Assembly: GCA_001931535.1 (NCBI GenBank)
Contig: CP016211.1
Coordinates: 5,067,573 to 5,131,572 of the forward strand
Source: Minicystis rosea
GTDB lineage: Bacteria; Myxococcota_A; Polyangia; Polyangiales; Polyangiaceae
Direction: 5' to 3'
DNA length: 64,000 nucleotides
Every line of letters starts with the position of its first letter. The stretch's first letter is position 1. This document shows positions 54,477 through 63,400 of this stretch, piece after piece. The notes under the pieces were generated by a model, which was not told where the DNA came from, searched no databases, and was given only the letters and a program-made list of their open reading frames with translations. The translations under genes were made by a program, and so were the position numbers.

Positions 54477-56267
54477 TCACACGGATCTGTGGGCAGAGCG
54501 GTTGTGTGCATGCGGTGCGGTGTGCACGTGCGGCCGACTGTGGACGTGCCGAAGCTCGTCGTGCTCGTGCAAACCGCTCTCACATCCACTCTTCCCGGCG
54601 CCGAGCCAAGCCCATGGTCCGGAGCGGAGCAGGCTCAGGGCCAGAAGCGATCCCGCGAAACCGGCTGCGACCCACGCGAAGACGGAGTGACGTTGCTCGG
54701 CGAGGTCATGTAGATCGGGAACGCTCGCGCCGACGAGGAAGGCGTCGGAGGCGAGCCCCGCGATCACCGCGAAGACGAGCGTCGCGCCGCCGACGATGGC
54801 TGTCGCGCGGAGCCCGAAGCGCTCTCGGATCGTCGCGAGCACGATGCCATTGGCGGTCGACGCGACCACGAGGAACGAGACCGCGGCCCCGATCGAAGCC
54901 CCCTTGTGGATGAACACGAGCGCGAGCGGGATGGTGGCCAGCGCACAGCCGTGAACTGGCAACGCGAGCGCCGCGCCGAGGAGCACGCCGAGGGGCGCAC
55001 CGATGCTGGCAATCTGCTTCGCCGGCACTGCCGCTTCGAGCGCCGCGGCCGCGAGCAACCCGAGCAGAAACCACGCGGCGGTGTGGTCCAGCAGAGGACG
55101 CACGATGTCTCCCGGCGTCCTTCGCAATCGCGCGGCGAGAGACGGAGGCGCGAAGAGGGCTTGTTCAAGGCCATCTGCGACACGATAGCGAGCATGAATG
55201 TCGAGGCTCGCGGCTGCGGCCAAGAGCGCGAGCAGCGCCGCGACGAGGAGGCCGGCGCCCATCCGCACCAAGGTCAGGTGCGTGCCGAGCAGCGAGAACG
55301 AGAGCGCTGCGCCCACGGGGTCAAGCTGCCGCGCCGCGACCACGAAGGCCACGGCCAGCGCGGGCGCGACGCCGGATACCACCAACCGTCCCGTCATCGA
55401 GGTCAGCCCACGCGCGCAGGCCGAGATCGGCAATCCGGGGACGAAGCTTCTTGGAGAGAACGCGCGGAGAACGGCAGCGCTCACGAGCCCGAGCAGCAAC
55501 GCCGGAGCGCTCTCGAGGAAGAGCGGCCCCAGTGACTCGAGGATCGAGAGCTCGCGCGGCTGCGCTTGACGGAGCACGTCGTCGGGGCTTCCGACGAGAG
55601 GCAGGATCACGATGCCTGCGAGGAACCCGAGGCCGCCGAGCGTGCGCTCCAACGGGCGCGTGGGCGGCGGCGCGTGGCGATGAACGGCGAGCCGCAACAT
55701 CACGCCGAGACCGAACGCCACGAAACCATGGAGCGCCGCGTGTGGAGCGGACTCGAGCACCGCATGCCCGCCGAGCGCGCCGACGACCGTTGCAGCGCCG
55801 AGGATGGCGACGGTGCGGAGCATGGGGCGGAAGCCGATTTGCGGCGTGAGCGTGGTCGCGAGCAACAGCCCCTCGGGCAGGCGATGGAGCACGAGCGCGC
55901 CGCCGAGCAGGAGGGATGCAGGGCCGAAGCCGGTTGCGAAAGCGAGCGCGAGCGAGCCGCCGTCGAGCAGCGAATGCAAGGCCATCGCAGGCACGACCAC
56001 CGTGCGCCGGAGGTGAGCGCCGGCCCGGTGGTTCCGGCGGTCGATGATCCAGAAGCCCAGATAGCCGACCACCATCCCCAGAATCGCGATCGGGCCCGCC
56101 TCCTCGTAGAGGTGAGGCAGCAGGCGGAGCAACACCAGCGCTGGGACGAGGCCGAGCGTCAACCCCTCGAGCGACGCGAACAGGAGCGCCTGTCTGCGCC
56201 CGAGCGCGAAGAGCGCCGGCCCCAGCGCGAGCCCCAGAAGGGACAGGGCGAGTGCAATGACGAACAT
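54477..56267 (-). CDS. Fusion of ZIP-type metal transporter and ArsP/DUF318-type permease with His tail
   Basis: 596 residues, about 14-16 membrane helices. Residues ~1-200 look like a ZIP transporter: ALHSLLDGGSLALAFATGFG and LVLHRLPEGLLLATTL, the latter close to the ZIP metal-site motif H-x-x-P-E-G. Residues ~235-560 resemble permeases of the DUF318/ArsP group (LFLESAPALLLGLVSAAVLR, VPAKQIASIGAPLGVLLGAA, LALVFIHKGASIGAAVSFLV). The tail is metal-binding-like (LHEHDELRHVHSRPHVHTAP). It probably moves Zn or a similar cation; the direction is unknown. The gene lies 100 bases downstream of ATPase 2, likely in its operon, and converges with ATPase 1 with a 7-base gap. Confidence 0.8.
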   Translation of the reverse strand: MFVIALALSLLGLALGPALFALGRRQALLFASLEGLTLGLVPALVLLRLLPHLYEEAGPIAILGMVVGYLGFWIIDRRNHRAGAHLRRTVVVPAMALHSLLDGGSLALAFATGFGPASLLLGGALVLHRLPEGLLLATTLTPQIGFRPMLRTVAILGAATVVGALGGHAVLESAPHAALHGFVAFGLGVMLRLAVHRHAPPPTRPLERTLGGLGFLAGIVILPLVGSPDDVLRQAQPRELSILESLGPLFLESAPALLLGLVSAAVLRAFSPRSFVPGLPISACARGLTSMTGRLVVSGVAPALAVAFVVAARQLDPVGAALSFSLLGTHLTLVRMGAGLLVAALLALLAAAASLDIHARYRVADGLEQALFAPPSLAARLRRTPGDIVRPLLDHTAAWFLLGLLAAAALEAAVPAKQIASIGAPLGVLLGAALALPVHGCALATIPLALVFIHKGASIGAAVSFLVVASTANGIVLATIRERFGLRATAIVGGATLVFAVIAGLASDAFLVGASVPDLHDLAEQRHSVFAWVAAGFAGSLLALSLLRSGPWAWLGAGKSGCESGLHEHDELRHVHSRPHVHTAPHAHNRSAHRSV

Positions 56268-56367
56268 GCCTTGGCTCGATGCTTTCGTCGGGGAGCGGCG
56301 GCCGCGCTACGCCCGACCGCCGATCGGTGTACTGTCCACTCCGAGGCGATGTGCTCGCGCGTCCCCG

Positions 56368-58713
56368 TCAGGGCGCGTTGCCTTCACACTCGCAGCAAAG
56401 TGCGCGCTCAGCCTCGGGCTCACGTCGTGCGTGCGCCGGGGCGAGAGGTCGAGCCCGCTTCAGTGCTCCGGTCACCGCGTCGCGGGTGGCGGAACGTTCG
56501 GGATCGAAGCCGATGAGACGGGCCGAGTTGAAGACGACGAGGAAGGTGCTCAAATTGTGGAGCACTGCGGCAAGGAAGGGATTCAAGCGGCCAATGGCGC
56601 CGAGCAACAGGCCACCTGCATTCACCCCCAGCGCCATCCCGTAGTTCTGGCGAACCACACCGAGCGCCTGCCGGCTCAAGCGCACCGTCGTCACCACACC
56701 ATCGATGTCGTTCGACGCCAGCGCGACGTCCGCCGCCTCGATGGCCACGTCCGAGCCCGCCGTCCCCATGGCGATGCCCACATCTGCCAGCGCCAGCGCG
56801 GGCGCGTCGTTGATGCCATCGCCCACCATCGCCACGTTCAGACCCGCGGCCTTCAGCTCGCGGATGCGCTCGTACTTCTGCTCAGGCAAGAGCTGCGCGC
56901 GCCACTCCGAAAGCCCCACGGCGTCAGCGACCGCACGCGCCGACTCTTCGGTGTCGCCGGTGAGCATCATGAGCCGCGCGATACCCTCGTTGCGGAGCTG
57001 CGCGAGCGCCGTGGCGGCATCGGGACGGAGCTTGTCGCGAACCCCGATGAGCCCGACGAGCCGGCCCTGGTGGGCGACGTACATCATCGTCTCTCCCTCG
57101 GCCGCGTGCTCTGCATAGCGCGCCTCGGCCACGGCGGAGACCTCGATGTCGAATTGCTCCATGAGCCGGCGATTGCCCACCAGCACCACGTTGCCTTCCC
57201 AGTCCGCGCGCATCCCGCGCCCAACCAAGATCTCGCACTCCTCGTGCGGCTGAATCACGATCTCCCGCGCTTCCGCATGCCTCACCACCGCGAGCGCGAG
57301 CGGATGTTGAGAGTGGAGCTCTCCGGTGGCGGCGAGCGAAAGGACCTCTTCGGCCGTGCGGTCGTCGACGAGGGAGATGACGCGCTCGACACCGGGAGCG
57401 CCTTCGGTGAGCGTGCCAGTCTTGTCGAAGACGATGGCATCGAGCTTGGCAGCCGCCTCGAGGTGCGTGCCACCTTTGATGAGCACCCCGCGCCGCGCGC
57501 CGTTGCCGATGGCGGCGCTCACAGCGGTGGGCGTGGCCAGCCCCACCGCGCAAGGACAGGCGATGAGCAGCATGGTGAGCGCTCGATACGCATCTCCCGT
57601 GAGCAACAGGACCGTGCCCGCCAGCACGAAAGAGGCCGGCACGAAGCGCCGGGAGAACTCGTCGCCGACGGTCTGGATGGGGGCGCGGAGCTCGCGCGCT
57701 TCTTCGACGCGGCGGATCAAACGCCCGACGGCGGTGTCGCTGCCGACGCGCTCGACCTGCACACGCATGCTCCCCGACAGGAGCACCGTACCGGCATAGA
57801 CGGTCGCGCCCGCGGTCTTCATCACAGGCATGCTCTCGCCCGTGATGGGCGCCTCGTTGATGGTGCCTTGGCCTTCGGCAAGGACACCATCGACGGGTAC
57901 GCGCTTGCCGGCATAGACCACCACGAAATCGCCCGGTCGGACTTCGGCGAGAGGACGCTTTTGCTCCTGTCCCTCGGTCACGACCCAGACCTCTTCGTCG
58001 GGCACGTCGAGCAGCTCGCGAATGGCGCGCTCGGTGCGCTGGAGGGTGAGCGTCTGCAGGTATTCACCGAGGTTGAGGAGCCAAAGGACGATGAGCGCGG
58101 TGACGTTTTCACGCAGCAACAGGCTCGCGATGGTGGCGGACCCGACGAGCGTGTCGGTGTTCATCCCGCTCTTGCCGGCGATGCTGCGCCAGAAGCCGCG
58201 GAGGAACGGGAAGCCCGAAATCAGAGTGGCCGCGATGCTGATGCCACCCAGAACGGGGCTCGAGGCGAGCGCGCCGGCGCCGAAGAAGAGCCGTTTGAGC
58301 CCCAGGCCCGCGAGCACCGTCCCGCCCACGATCAGGTTGCGAGAGCGCTCTTCGAGCTCGCCTTCACCGTGGTCGTGGCCGTGATCGTGATCGTGCCCAT
58401 CATGCGCAGTGGGCGTGTGGTGCGCCTCTTGCCAAGCTCGAAGCGCATCGACGTCGAGGGGCGTGCTGTCGAGCGCAGCGCTGACCTTCGCCTCGATCGT
58501 GCCCACGGACAGCGTCCGATCGCACATCACCAGAATCCGCCCCGTGAGCGGATTGGCGACGGCCAGGGCGATCTCCGCGTGCTCGCGAAGGGCCTTTTCG
58601 ACGGCGGCCGCATAGGCCGGTCGATTGTGGAGCCCCGGCGCCTCCCAGCGCGTTCGGCCGGGAGTCGCAGAGCGCAACCGCAATCGGTCGCGTGGCGCCG
58701 AGCGCACGCTCAC
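56368..58713 (-). CDS. P1B-type heavy-metal-transporting ATPase (copy 2)
   Basis: 781 residues from GTG 58713, overlapping the small partner's stop as GTGA. Same architecture as copy 1: HMA-like N-terminus without CxxC, His linker (HDGHDHDHGHDHGEGE), ITGES, ACPCAVGLATPTA, DKTGTLT, GDGINDAPALA. Through ~610 core residues I see only about a dozen differences from copy 1, for example TEGQEQ for TEGLEQ, GDFVVV for GDLVVV, VGDEFSRRFVPA for VGDRFSKRFVPT, VVRHAEA for VVTHAEA. The ends differ strongly, and the C-terminal tail has CCECEG instead of SCPECDA. So the two pumps share a transport core but probably differ in metal delivery or regulation. Confidence 0.95.
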   Translation of the reverse strand: MSVRSAPRDRLRLRSATPGRTRWEAPGLHNRPAYAAAVEKALREHAEIALAVANPLTGRILVMCDRTLSVGTIEAKVSAALDSTPLDVDALRAWQEAHHTPTAHDGHDHDHGHDHGEGELEERSRNLIVGGTVLAGLGLKRLFFGAGALASSPVLGGISIAATLISGFPFLRGFWRSIAGKSGMNTDTLVGSATIASLLLRENVTALIVLWLLNLGEYLQTLTLQRTERAIRELLDVPDEEVWVVTEGQEQKRPLAEVRPGDFVVVYAGKRVPVDGVLAEGQGTINEAPITGESMPVMKTAGATVYAGTVLLSGSMRVQVERVGSDTAVGRLIRRVEEARELRAPIQTVGDEFSRRFVPASFVLAGTVLLLTGDAYRALTMLLIACPCAVGLATPTAVSAAIGNGARRGVLIKGGTHLEAAAKLDAIVFDKTGTLTEGAPGVERVISLVDDRTAEEVLSLAATGELHSQHPLALAVVRHAEAREIVIQPHEECEILVGRGMRADWEGNVVLVGNRRLMEQFDIEVSAVAEARYAEHAAEGETMMYVAHQGRLVGLIGVRDKLRPDAATALAQLRNEGIARLMMLTGDTEESARAVADAVGLSEWRAQLLPEQKYERIRELKAAGLNVAMVGDGINDAPALALADVGIAMGTAGSDVAIEAADVALASNDIDGVVTTVRLSRQALGVVRQNYGMALGVNAGGLLLGAIGRLNPFLAAVLHNLSTFLVVFNSARLIGFDPERSATRDAVTGALKRARPLAPAHARREPEAERALCCECEGNAP
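56502..58343 (-). repeat. Inverted duplication, arm 2
   Basis: Reverse-complement partner of 52508-54348, covering the transport core of ATPase gene 2. Sharp loss of identity at both ends, inside the genes, suggests gene conversion or a recent homologous exchange limited to the core. Confidence 0.9.
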
Positions 58714-59015
58714 GCCTGCGCCCGACGGTGATTGTGCGAGAAATCGTGGTCGTGATCGTGATCGTGATTGGCATGCACGGCCGGCTCGCCGAGCTCCGCC
58801 TTGGCCTCTGCGGTGATGTCCTCGAGCTCCTCCCGCAGACCGGCGACGATGCGCAGGATCTCCTGTTGGCTGACGATCCCCGCCTTGATCAAATCACGGA
58901 TCAGCGGGCGCGTCGCGCGTCCCAACAGAGGAGCGCTGATGGCCCCCGCCGCCATGCCAGCCAAGAGAACGGTCAGCTTCGAGGCGATGATTCGCTGCCA
59001 CAGCGTGGGCATCAT
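58710..59015 (-). CDS. Small His-tailed membrane protein coupled to metal ATPase 2
   Basis: 101 residues (ATG 59015 or 59012). Homologous to the gene at 51858: LWQRIIASKLTVLLAGMAAG, LLGRATRPLIRDLIKAGIVS, then EELEDITAEAKAELGE and a stronger metal-binding tail (HANHDHDHDHDFSHNH). It starts the ATPase 2 operon. Unlike the ATPase core it is clearly diverged from its partner, so the duplication of the whole pair is older than the homogenised core. Confidence 0.78.
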   Translation of the reverse strand: MMPTLWQRIIASKLTVLLAGMAAGAISAPLLGRATRPLIRDLIKAGIVSQQEILRIVAGLREELEDITAEAKAELGEPAVHANHDHDHDHDFSHNHRRAQA

Positions 59016-59391
59016 GGTGAGAGCTCTCCATGTTCGCCGAACGCGGAGCTCGGCGTTGACGGTCATCCGCACAGTCCACGAGCGCATGACGTCAGCGCTC
59101 GGTGCAGGCATTCCTAGGCCCCGCCGGCTCGACCGCAAGTGGGGTGTGGACCGCGAAAGCTCCTGCTTTCTTCGCGGATCGCCGTCGGGGCTCTTCTCAT
59201 CTCGAATATCCATCCACCGCCGCCGACCGAGCTCGAGGTCAGCAATGGTGGTAGCGAGCTCGACATCGAACGCTCACGGCTCAGGTCGCGCCGAGGTCGA
59301 TGCGCGACGCCCTCGACTTCGTGCGCGTTCGGCGCTGGTCACCATCTCACGCGAACGGTCGCGCCTCGTGCCCCGTTCCGGACATAGGCCC
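59016..59391. other. Divergent upstream region between ATPase 2 and ABC importer operons
   Basis: 376 bases with no gene. One hairpin is visible, CCGCGAA (59151-59157) with TTCGCGG (59171-59177). Both metal operons start from this region, so shared control by a metal sensor is plausible, but I see no AT-rich Zur-type palindrome. Confidence 0.45.
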
Positions 59392-60309
59392 ATGAAAAAG
59401 CATCGCCTCCTCGTCCTCGTGCTCGCCGTCGCGGCGCTGGTGCTCCGCGCGGCGCGCGCCGAGGCTGCCGTCGTCGTCGTCACCACGACTCCAGATCTCG
59501 CGGCCATCGCGCGACACGTGGGCGGCGGCGCCGTCGAGGTGAAATCGCTCGCGTTGGCCACGCAGGATCCGCACTTCGTGGATGCGCGCCCGAACCTCGC
59601 GTTGCTGCTGAACAAGGCCGATCTCCTGGTCGTCCAGGGCCTGGATCTCGAGGTCGGGTGGTTGCCCGTGCTCCAGACCGGCGCACGGAATCCGAAGATC
59701 CAGACAGGCGCGGACGGCTACCTCGACGCGTCCACGTTCGTGACACCCTTGGACGCCCCCTCCGGAACGGTGAGCCGCGCGCAGGGCGACATTCATCCCG
59801 GCGGCAATCCGCACTACCTCCAAGATCCGAGAAATGGCGCCAAGGTCGGCCGGGCCATCGCTGCGCGTCTCGGCAAGATCGATCCCGCGAACGCCGTTGG
59901 TTACGACGAGCGCGCGTCACAGCTCGAGAAGGACGCCGCTTCTCTCGCGGCGCGCCTCGCCTCCAAGGCGGCCGCGATCGACGTCGCCAAACGCAAGGTG
60001 GTCGTCTACCACCGCTCCTGGAGCTACCTGCAAACGTGGCTCGGCCTGACGGAGGTCGGCGCCATCGAGCCCAAGCCCGGAATTCCGCCCGATCCAGCGC
60101 ACATCGCGCGGCTCCTCGTCACGATGAAAGCGCTGGGAGCGCGGGCCATCCTCGCCGAGACGTACCACCCGCAAAGCGCTCCCAAGCTGCTCGCGGAGAA
60201 GAGCGGCGCAGCGCTGCTCGTGCTCCCCGGCGGCACGGGTGACGGCGAGCGCTACCTCGATCATGTCCAGCAAGTCGCCGAGCGAACGCTCGCCTCCATC
60301 GCGCGATGA
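59392..60309 (+). CDS. znuA: ZnuA-type metal ABC transporter substrate-binding protein
   Basis: 305 residues with a signal peptide (LLVLVLAVAALVLRAARAEA) ending near Ala-Ala. It follows the A-I cluster (ZnuA/MntC-like) pattern: VVTTTPDLAAIARHVGGGAV, QDPHFVDARPNLALLLNKAD (first metal His), GDIHPGGNPHYLQDPRN (second), VVVYHRSWSYLQTWLG (third) and ILAETYHPQSAPKLLAEKSG. Only a short His-containing loop is present, so Zn versus Mn cannot be separated by sequence alone. Stop and next start overlap as ATGA. Confidence 0.88.
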   Translation: MKKHRLLVLVLAVAALVLRAARAEAAVVVVTTTPDLAAIARHVGGGAVEVKSLALATQDPHFVDARPNLALLLNKADLLVVQGLDLEVGWLPVLQTGARNPKIQTGADGYLDASTFVTPLDAPSGTVSRAQGDIHPGGNPHYLQDPRNGAKVGRAIAARLGKIDPANAVGYDERASQLEKDAASLAARLASKAAAIDVAKRKVVVYHRSWSYLQTWLGLTEVGAIEPKPGIPPDPAHIARLLVTMKALGARAILAETYHPQSAPKLLAEKSGAALLVLPGGTGDGERYLDHVQQVAERTLASIAR

Positions 60310-61073
60310 GCCACGATCACCTCCTCTGCGCTCGGACGCTCTGCGTCGGCTTCGGGCGCACGGCCATCCTCCCTCCGATCGATCTCGCGATCCGGCGCGG
60401 CGAGCTCTGGGGCTTGGTGGGCCGCAACGGGGCCGGGAAAACCACGCTTCTGCGCACGCTCCTCGGCTTGCACGCGCCCGTCTCGGGGCACGTCGAGCGC
60501 GCCGCGGGCGTGAAGGTTGGTCACGTCCCGCAGCGCCACGTCGTGGACCCGCTGATGCCCTCGCGAGCGCGGGACATGATCGCGGAAGGCGCCGACCGCG
60601 GCTGGTCCTTTCTCCGGCCCCTCCGCTCACGTGAGGCTCGCACGCGCATCGCACGCGCCATCGAGGCCACGCGCACGGAGCCGCTGCTCGCGCGGCGCTA
60701 TCGCGATCTCTCCGAGGGCGAGAAGCAGCGCGTGCTGCTGGCCCGCGCGGTGGCGGGCGCGCCCGACCTCTTGGTGCTCGACGAGCCGACGAGCGCCATG
60801 GACCTCATCGCCGAGCGCCAGGTCGCGGAGCTCCTCCAGGCGCTGCGCGAGCGCTTCGCCATGGGGATCGTGCTCGTGAGCCATCACCTCAGCCTGGTGG
60901 CGCGCATCGCCGATCGCCTCGCGTTCGTGGACTCGGACGAGCACGTCGCCTGCGCGGGCGCCGTCGATCAGGTGCTCGCGCACCCCGCCTTCACGCGGCG
61001 CTATTGCACGATGGTGTCCGAGCCGTCGCTGTCCGAGGCCGGATTGACCACGAGCCCAACGGAGGCAGGATGA
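60306..61073 (+). CDS. znuC: ZnuC-type metal ABC transporter ATPase
   Basis: 255 residues. Walker A GRNGAGKTTLLRTLLG, Q-loop VGHVPQRH, signature LSEGEKQRVLLARAV, Walker B LLVLDEPTS, H-loop VLVSHH. The gene overlaps the substrate-binding protein and permease genes by 4 bases (ATGA) on each side, so the three are translationally coupled. It energises uptake of Zn or Mn. Confidence 0.93.
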   Translation: MSHDHLLCARTLCVGFGRTAILPPIDLAIRRGELWGLVGRNGAGKTTLLRTLLGLHAPVSGHVERAAGVKVGHVPQRHVVDPLMPSRARDMIAEGADRGWSFLRPLRSREARTRIARAIEATRTEPLLARRYRDLSEGEKQRVLLARAVAGAPDLLVLDEPTSAMDLIAERQVAELLQALRERFAMGIVLVSHHLSLVARIADRLAFVDSDEHVACAGAVDQVLAHPAFTRRYCTMVSEPSLSEAGLTTSPTEAG

Positions 61074-61936
61074 CGATCGACGCGACGGCTCCGACGTTGC
61101 GCGACTTCATGGCCGCGTGGGACTTGTTCCGCGATCCGGTGATCGCGGGCGTCATCGCGGGTGGGACGCTCGGTTATCTCGGCGTGTACATCGTGCTTCG
61201 GCGCATGGTGTTCGTGTCGGCCGCGCTGTCGCAGGCCGCCGGTCTCGGCGTGGCGCTGGCGTTTTATGCGCAGATCGCGCTCGGCGCCGCCGCGCTCGTG
61301 GGCGATCCGATGGTGATGGCGATGGCGCTCACCATCGTCACCCTGCTGTTCCTGATGCGTCGTGGCTCCGAGCGATGGCTGAGCCACGAAAGCCTCTTGG
61401 GCGCCGTGTACCTCGTCGGCGGCGCGGGCGCGCTGCTCGTCGGGACCAAGATCCGGCAAGAGGCCCATGACATTCAGTCGATCCTCTTCGGCGCCGCGGT
61501 CCTCGTGACCCACGCCGATCTCCACAAGCTCGAGCTCGTGGCAGCCGGGGCCGTCGCGCTCCAAATCGTCGCTGGGCGCGGCCTTCGGTTCGCGAGCTTC
61601 GATCCCGACGGCGCGCGCATCCGTGGTCTGCCGGTGCGGCTGCTCGACATGGCCTTGTTCGTGAGCATCGCCGTGAGCGTGTCGGTGTCGACACGGCTCC
61701 TCGGCGCGCTGCCGGTCTTCGCCTTCAGCGTGTTGCCAGCCATGGCTGCCCTCCTCCTCGCACCCAACGTGCGTGGGGCCATGGCCATCGCCGCCGTCTG
61801 CGGTGCAGTCGCAGGCGGCGCCGGATACGTGGCGGCATTTCTCTATACGTGGCCAGTCGGCGCAAGCCAAACGGCCTTGGCAGCAGGCTTGTTGGTCGTC
61901 GCCGGCATCCTCCGAGCCACGCTCCGGATGCGTTGA
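61070..61936 (+). CDS. znuB: ZnuB-type metal ABC transporter permease
   Basis: 288 residues, 7-8 membrane helices. Typical ABC-3 permease start: DPVIAGVIAGGTLGYLGVYI with VLRRMVFVSAALSQAAGLGV, then FGAAVLVTHADLHKLELVA and LPVFAFSVLPAMAALLLAPN. It forms the membrane pore for the ZnuA/ZnuC pair upstream. A short gap (61937-62143) separates it from the outer-membrane protein gene. Confidence 0.92.
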   Translation: MTIDATAPTLRDFMAAWDLFRDPVIAGVIAGGTLGYLGVYIVLRRMVFVSAALSQAAGLGVALAFYAQIALGAAALVGDPMVMAMALTIVTLLFLMRRGSERWLSHESLLGAVYLVGGAGALLVGTKIRQEAHDIQSILFGAAVLVTHADLHKLELVAAGAVALQIVAGRGLRFASFDPDGARIRGLPVRLLDMALFVSIAVSVSVSTRLLGALPVFAFSVLPAMAALLLAPNVRGAMAIAAVCGAVAGGAGYVAAFLYTWPVGASQTALAAGLLVVAGILRATLRMR

Positions 61937-62143
61937 GCGAAGCCGGCCCGCCGCCGACATCGCCCAACGCAGACTCGAAATCGGCGCGCGCCCAGACAAC
62001 GTGCTCGGGAAAGCCTCGTGGCTTCGGCCGATACGCCATGTGTGCTGTGGCGCACCATACCCCTCGTTGTCGGCATCGAACGCTGTGTGCGCGCTGCACG
62101 GGCGTGCCGCCACGGTCTCGCTCGCGAGCCCTGCGTTGGAGAC

Positions 62144-63400
62144 ATGATGTTTCGAGACAGGACGACATCGCCTCGACGATGGCCGCATCGTGCGACGAGC
62201 ACGATTCTGCTTTCAGGCATGCTCACCGCCTCTGCGGCGCAGGCCGCGCCGCCGCCCTCGATCTCGCCTACGGATCTCGCGGAGATCCAACGCGCGCTCG
62301 GCGCCGATCGCGCGGCCGCGCCACCCACGCCTCCGCCGAGCGCTCCTGCGCCCTCCCCCATCGCGCGGGCCGTGGCGTCGCTGAACCCGGCGATCTCGTT
62401 CATCGCCGATCTGGCTCTCGCCGGATTCAGTCGGGCCCCCATGCAGACGGGCAGTCACGATCCACAGCAGAACGGCTTCAACCTCCAGGCTTTGGAAATG
62501 GCCGTGAGCGCCGACGTCGATCCCTATTTCAAGTTCGACGCCAACATCGTCCTCGGCAACGAGGGTGTGGAGGTCGAGGAGGCTTATGCCACCACCACCG
62601 CTCTCCCATGGGGCCTGCAACTGCGCGCCGGTGAGATGCTCACGCGCTTCGGGCGCATCAACCCGACGCACCCGCACGCGTGGGATTTCGCCGATCAGCC
62701 GCTCGTCATCGGCAAGATGCTCGGCGGCGACGGGAACCGTGGGCTCGGTGTCGAGGTCTCGTGGCTCACGCCATTGCCTTGGCACACCGAGCTCGTCGTC
62801 TCGGAGACGTTGGCTCGCGGCGAGGAGTGCGCGCGCAGCTTCTATGGCGACAAGGACCTCGGCGTGGAAAGCCCGAAGGATCTCGAGACGATGGTTGCGC
62901 TCAAGCAATTTCACGCGCTCTCGTCCGACTGGTCACTCGCCTACGGTCTATCGATGGCGCGCGGCCCGAATCCGACGTACCGGGGAGCCGACAGCCTGCT
63001 CTTCGGCGCGGATCTCTACCTCAAGTATCGCCCGATCACGCGGCAGAGCACGACCATCGTGTCCGTACAGGCCGAGGCGATCGCGCGCCAGCGCGACACC
63101 CCGAATGGCACGCTCACCGATGGTGGTTTGTATGCCCAGCTCATGTGGAGGTTCGCGCAGCGTTGGGCCGTGGGCGCGCGCTACGACTTCGTGACCGGCG
63201 TCCCCAACGACTACCTCGATCCCGAGTGGCAGAGCGCGCGCCAGCGGGCGACGGCCAACGTCACGTTCTTTCCGAGCGAGTTCTCGCGGCTCCGGCTGCA
63301 AGGCTCGGCCGACATGCCCAGTTGGCAACCGTCACCCATCTACGCCGCCTTCCTGGCGCTCGAGGTCGTCGTGGGCGCGCATGGCGCGCACCCGTTCTGA
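62144..63400 (+). CDS. Outer-membrane beta-barrel protein linked to the zinc importer
   Basis: About 418 residues from ATG 62144 (GGAGAC upstream). Signal peptide with STILLSGMLTASAAQA, a Pro/Ala-rich segment, then beta-barrel-like sequence: NPAISFIADLALAGFS, LQALEMAVSADVDPYFKFDA, EEAYATTTALPWGLQLRAGE, HPHAWDFADQPLVIGKML, LSSDWSLAYGLSMARGPNPT, and a final strand ending in HPF. Proteins of this type occur next to Znu operons in myxobacteria and are thought to help zinc cross the outer membrane; that is established only by context. No TonB box or plug domain is evident. Its last 60 bases overlap the convergent RND gene. Confidence 0.78.
   Translation: MMFRDRTTSPRRWPHRATSTILLSGMLTASAAQAAPPPSISPTDLAEIQRALGADRAAAPPTPPPSAPAPSPIARAVASLNPAISFIADLALAGFSRAPMQTGSHDPQQNGFNLQALEMAVSADVDPYFKFDANIVLGNEGVEVEEAYATTTALPWGLQLRAGEMLTRFGRINPTHPHAWDFADQPLVIGKMLGGDGNRGLGVEVSWLTPLPWHTELVVSETLARGEECARSFYGDKDLGVESPKDLETMVALKQFHALSSDWSLAYGLSMARGPNPTYRGADSLLFGADLYLKYRPITRQSTTIVSVQAEAIARQRDTPNGTLTDGGLYAQLMWRFAQRWAVGARYDFVTGVPNDYLDPEWQSARQRATANVTFFPSEFSRLRLQGSADMPSWQPSPIYAAFLALEVVVGAHGAHPF

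Noticed and set aside
62144..63400. Outer-membrane protein as a TonB-dependent receptor
   Set aside because: No plug domain or TonB box is visible and ~418 residues is too short for one.
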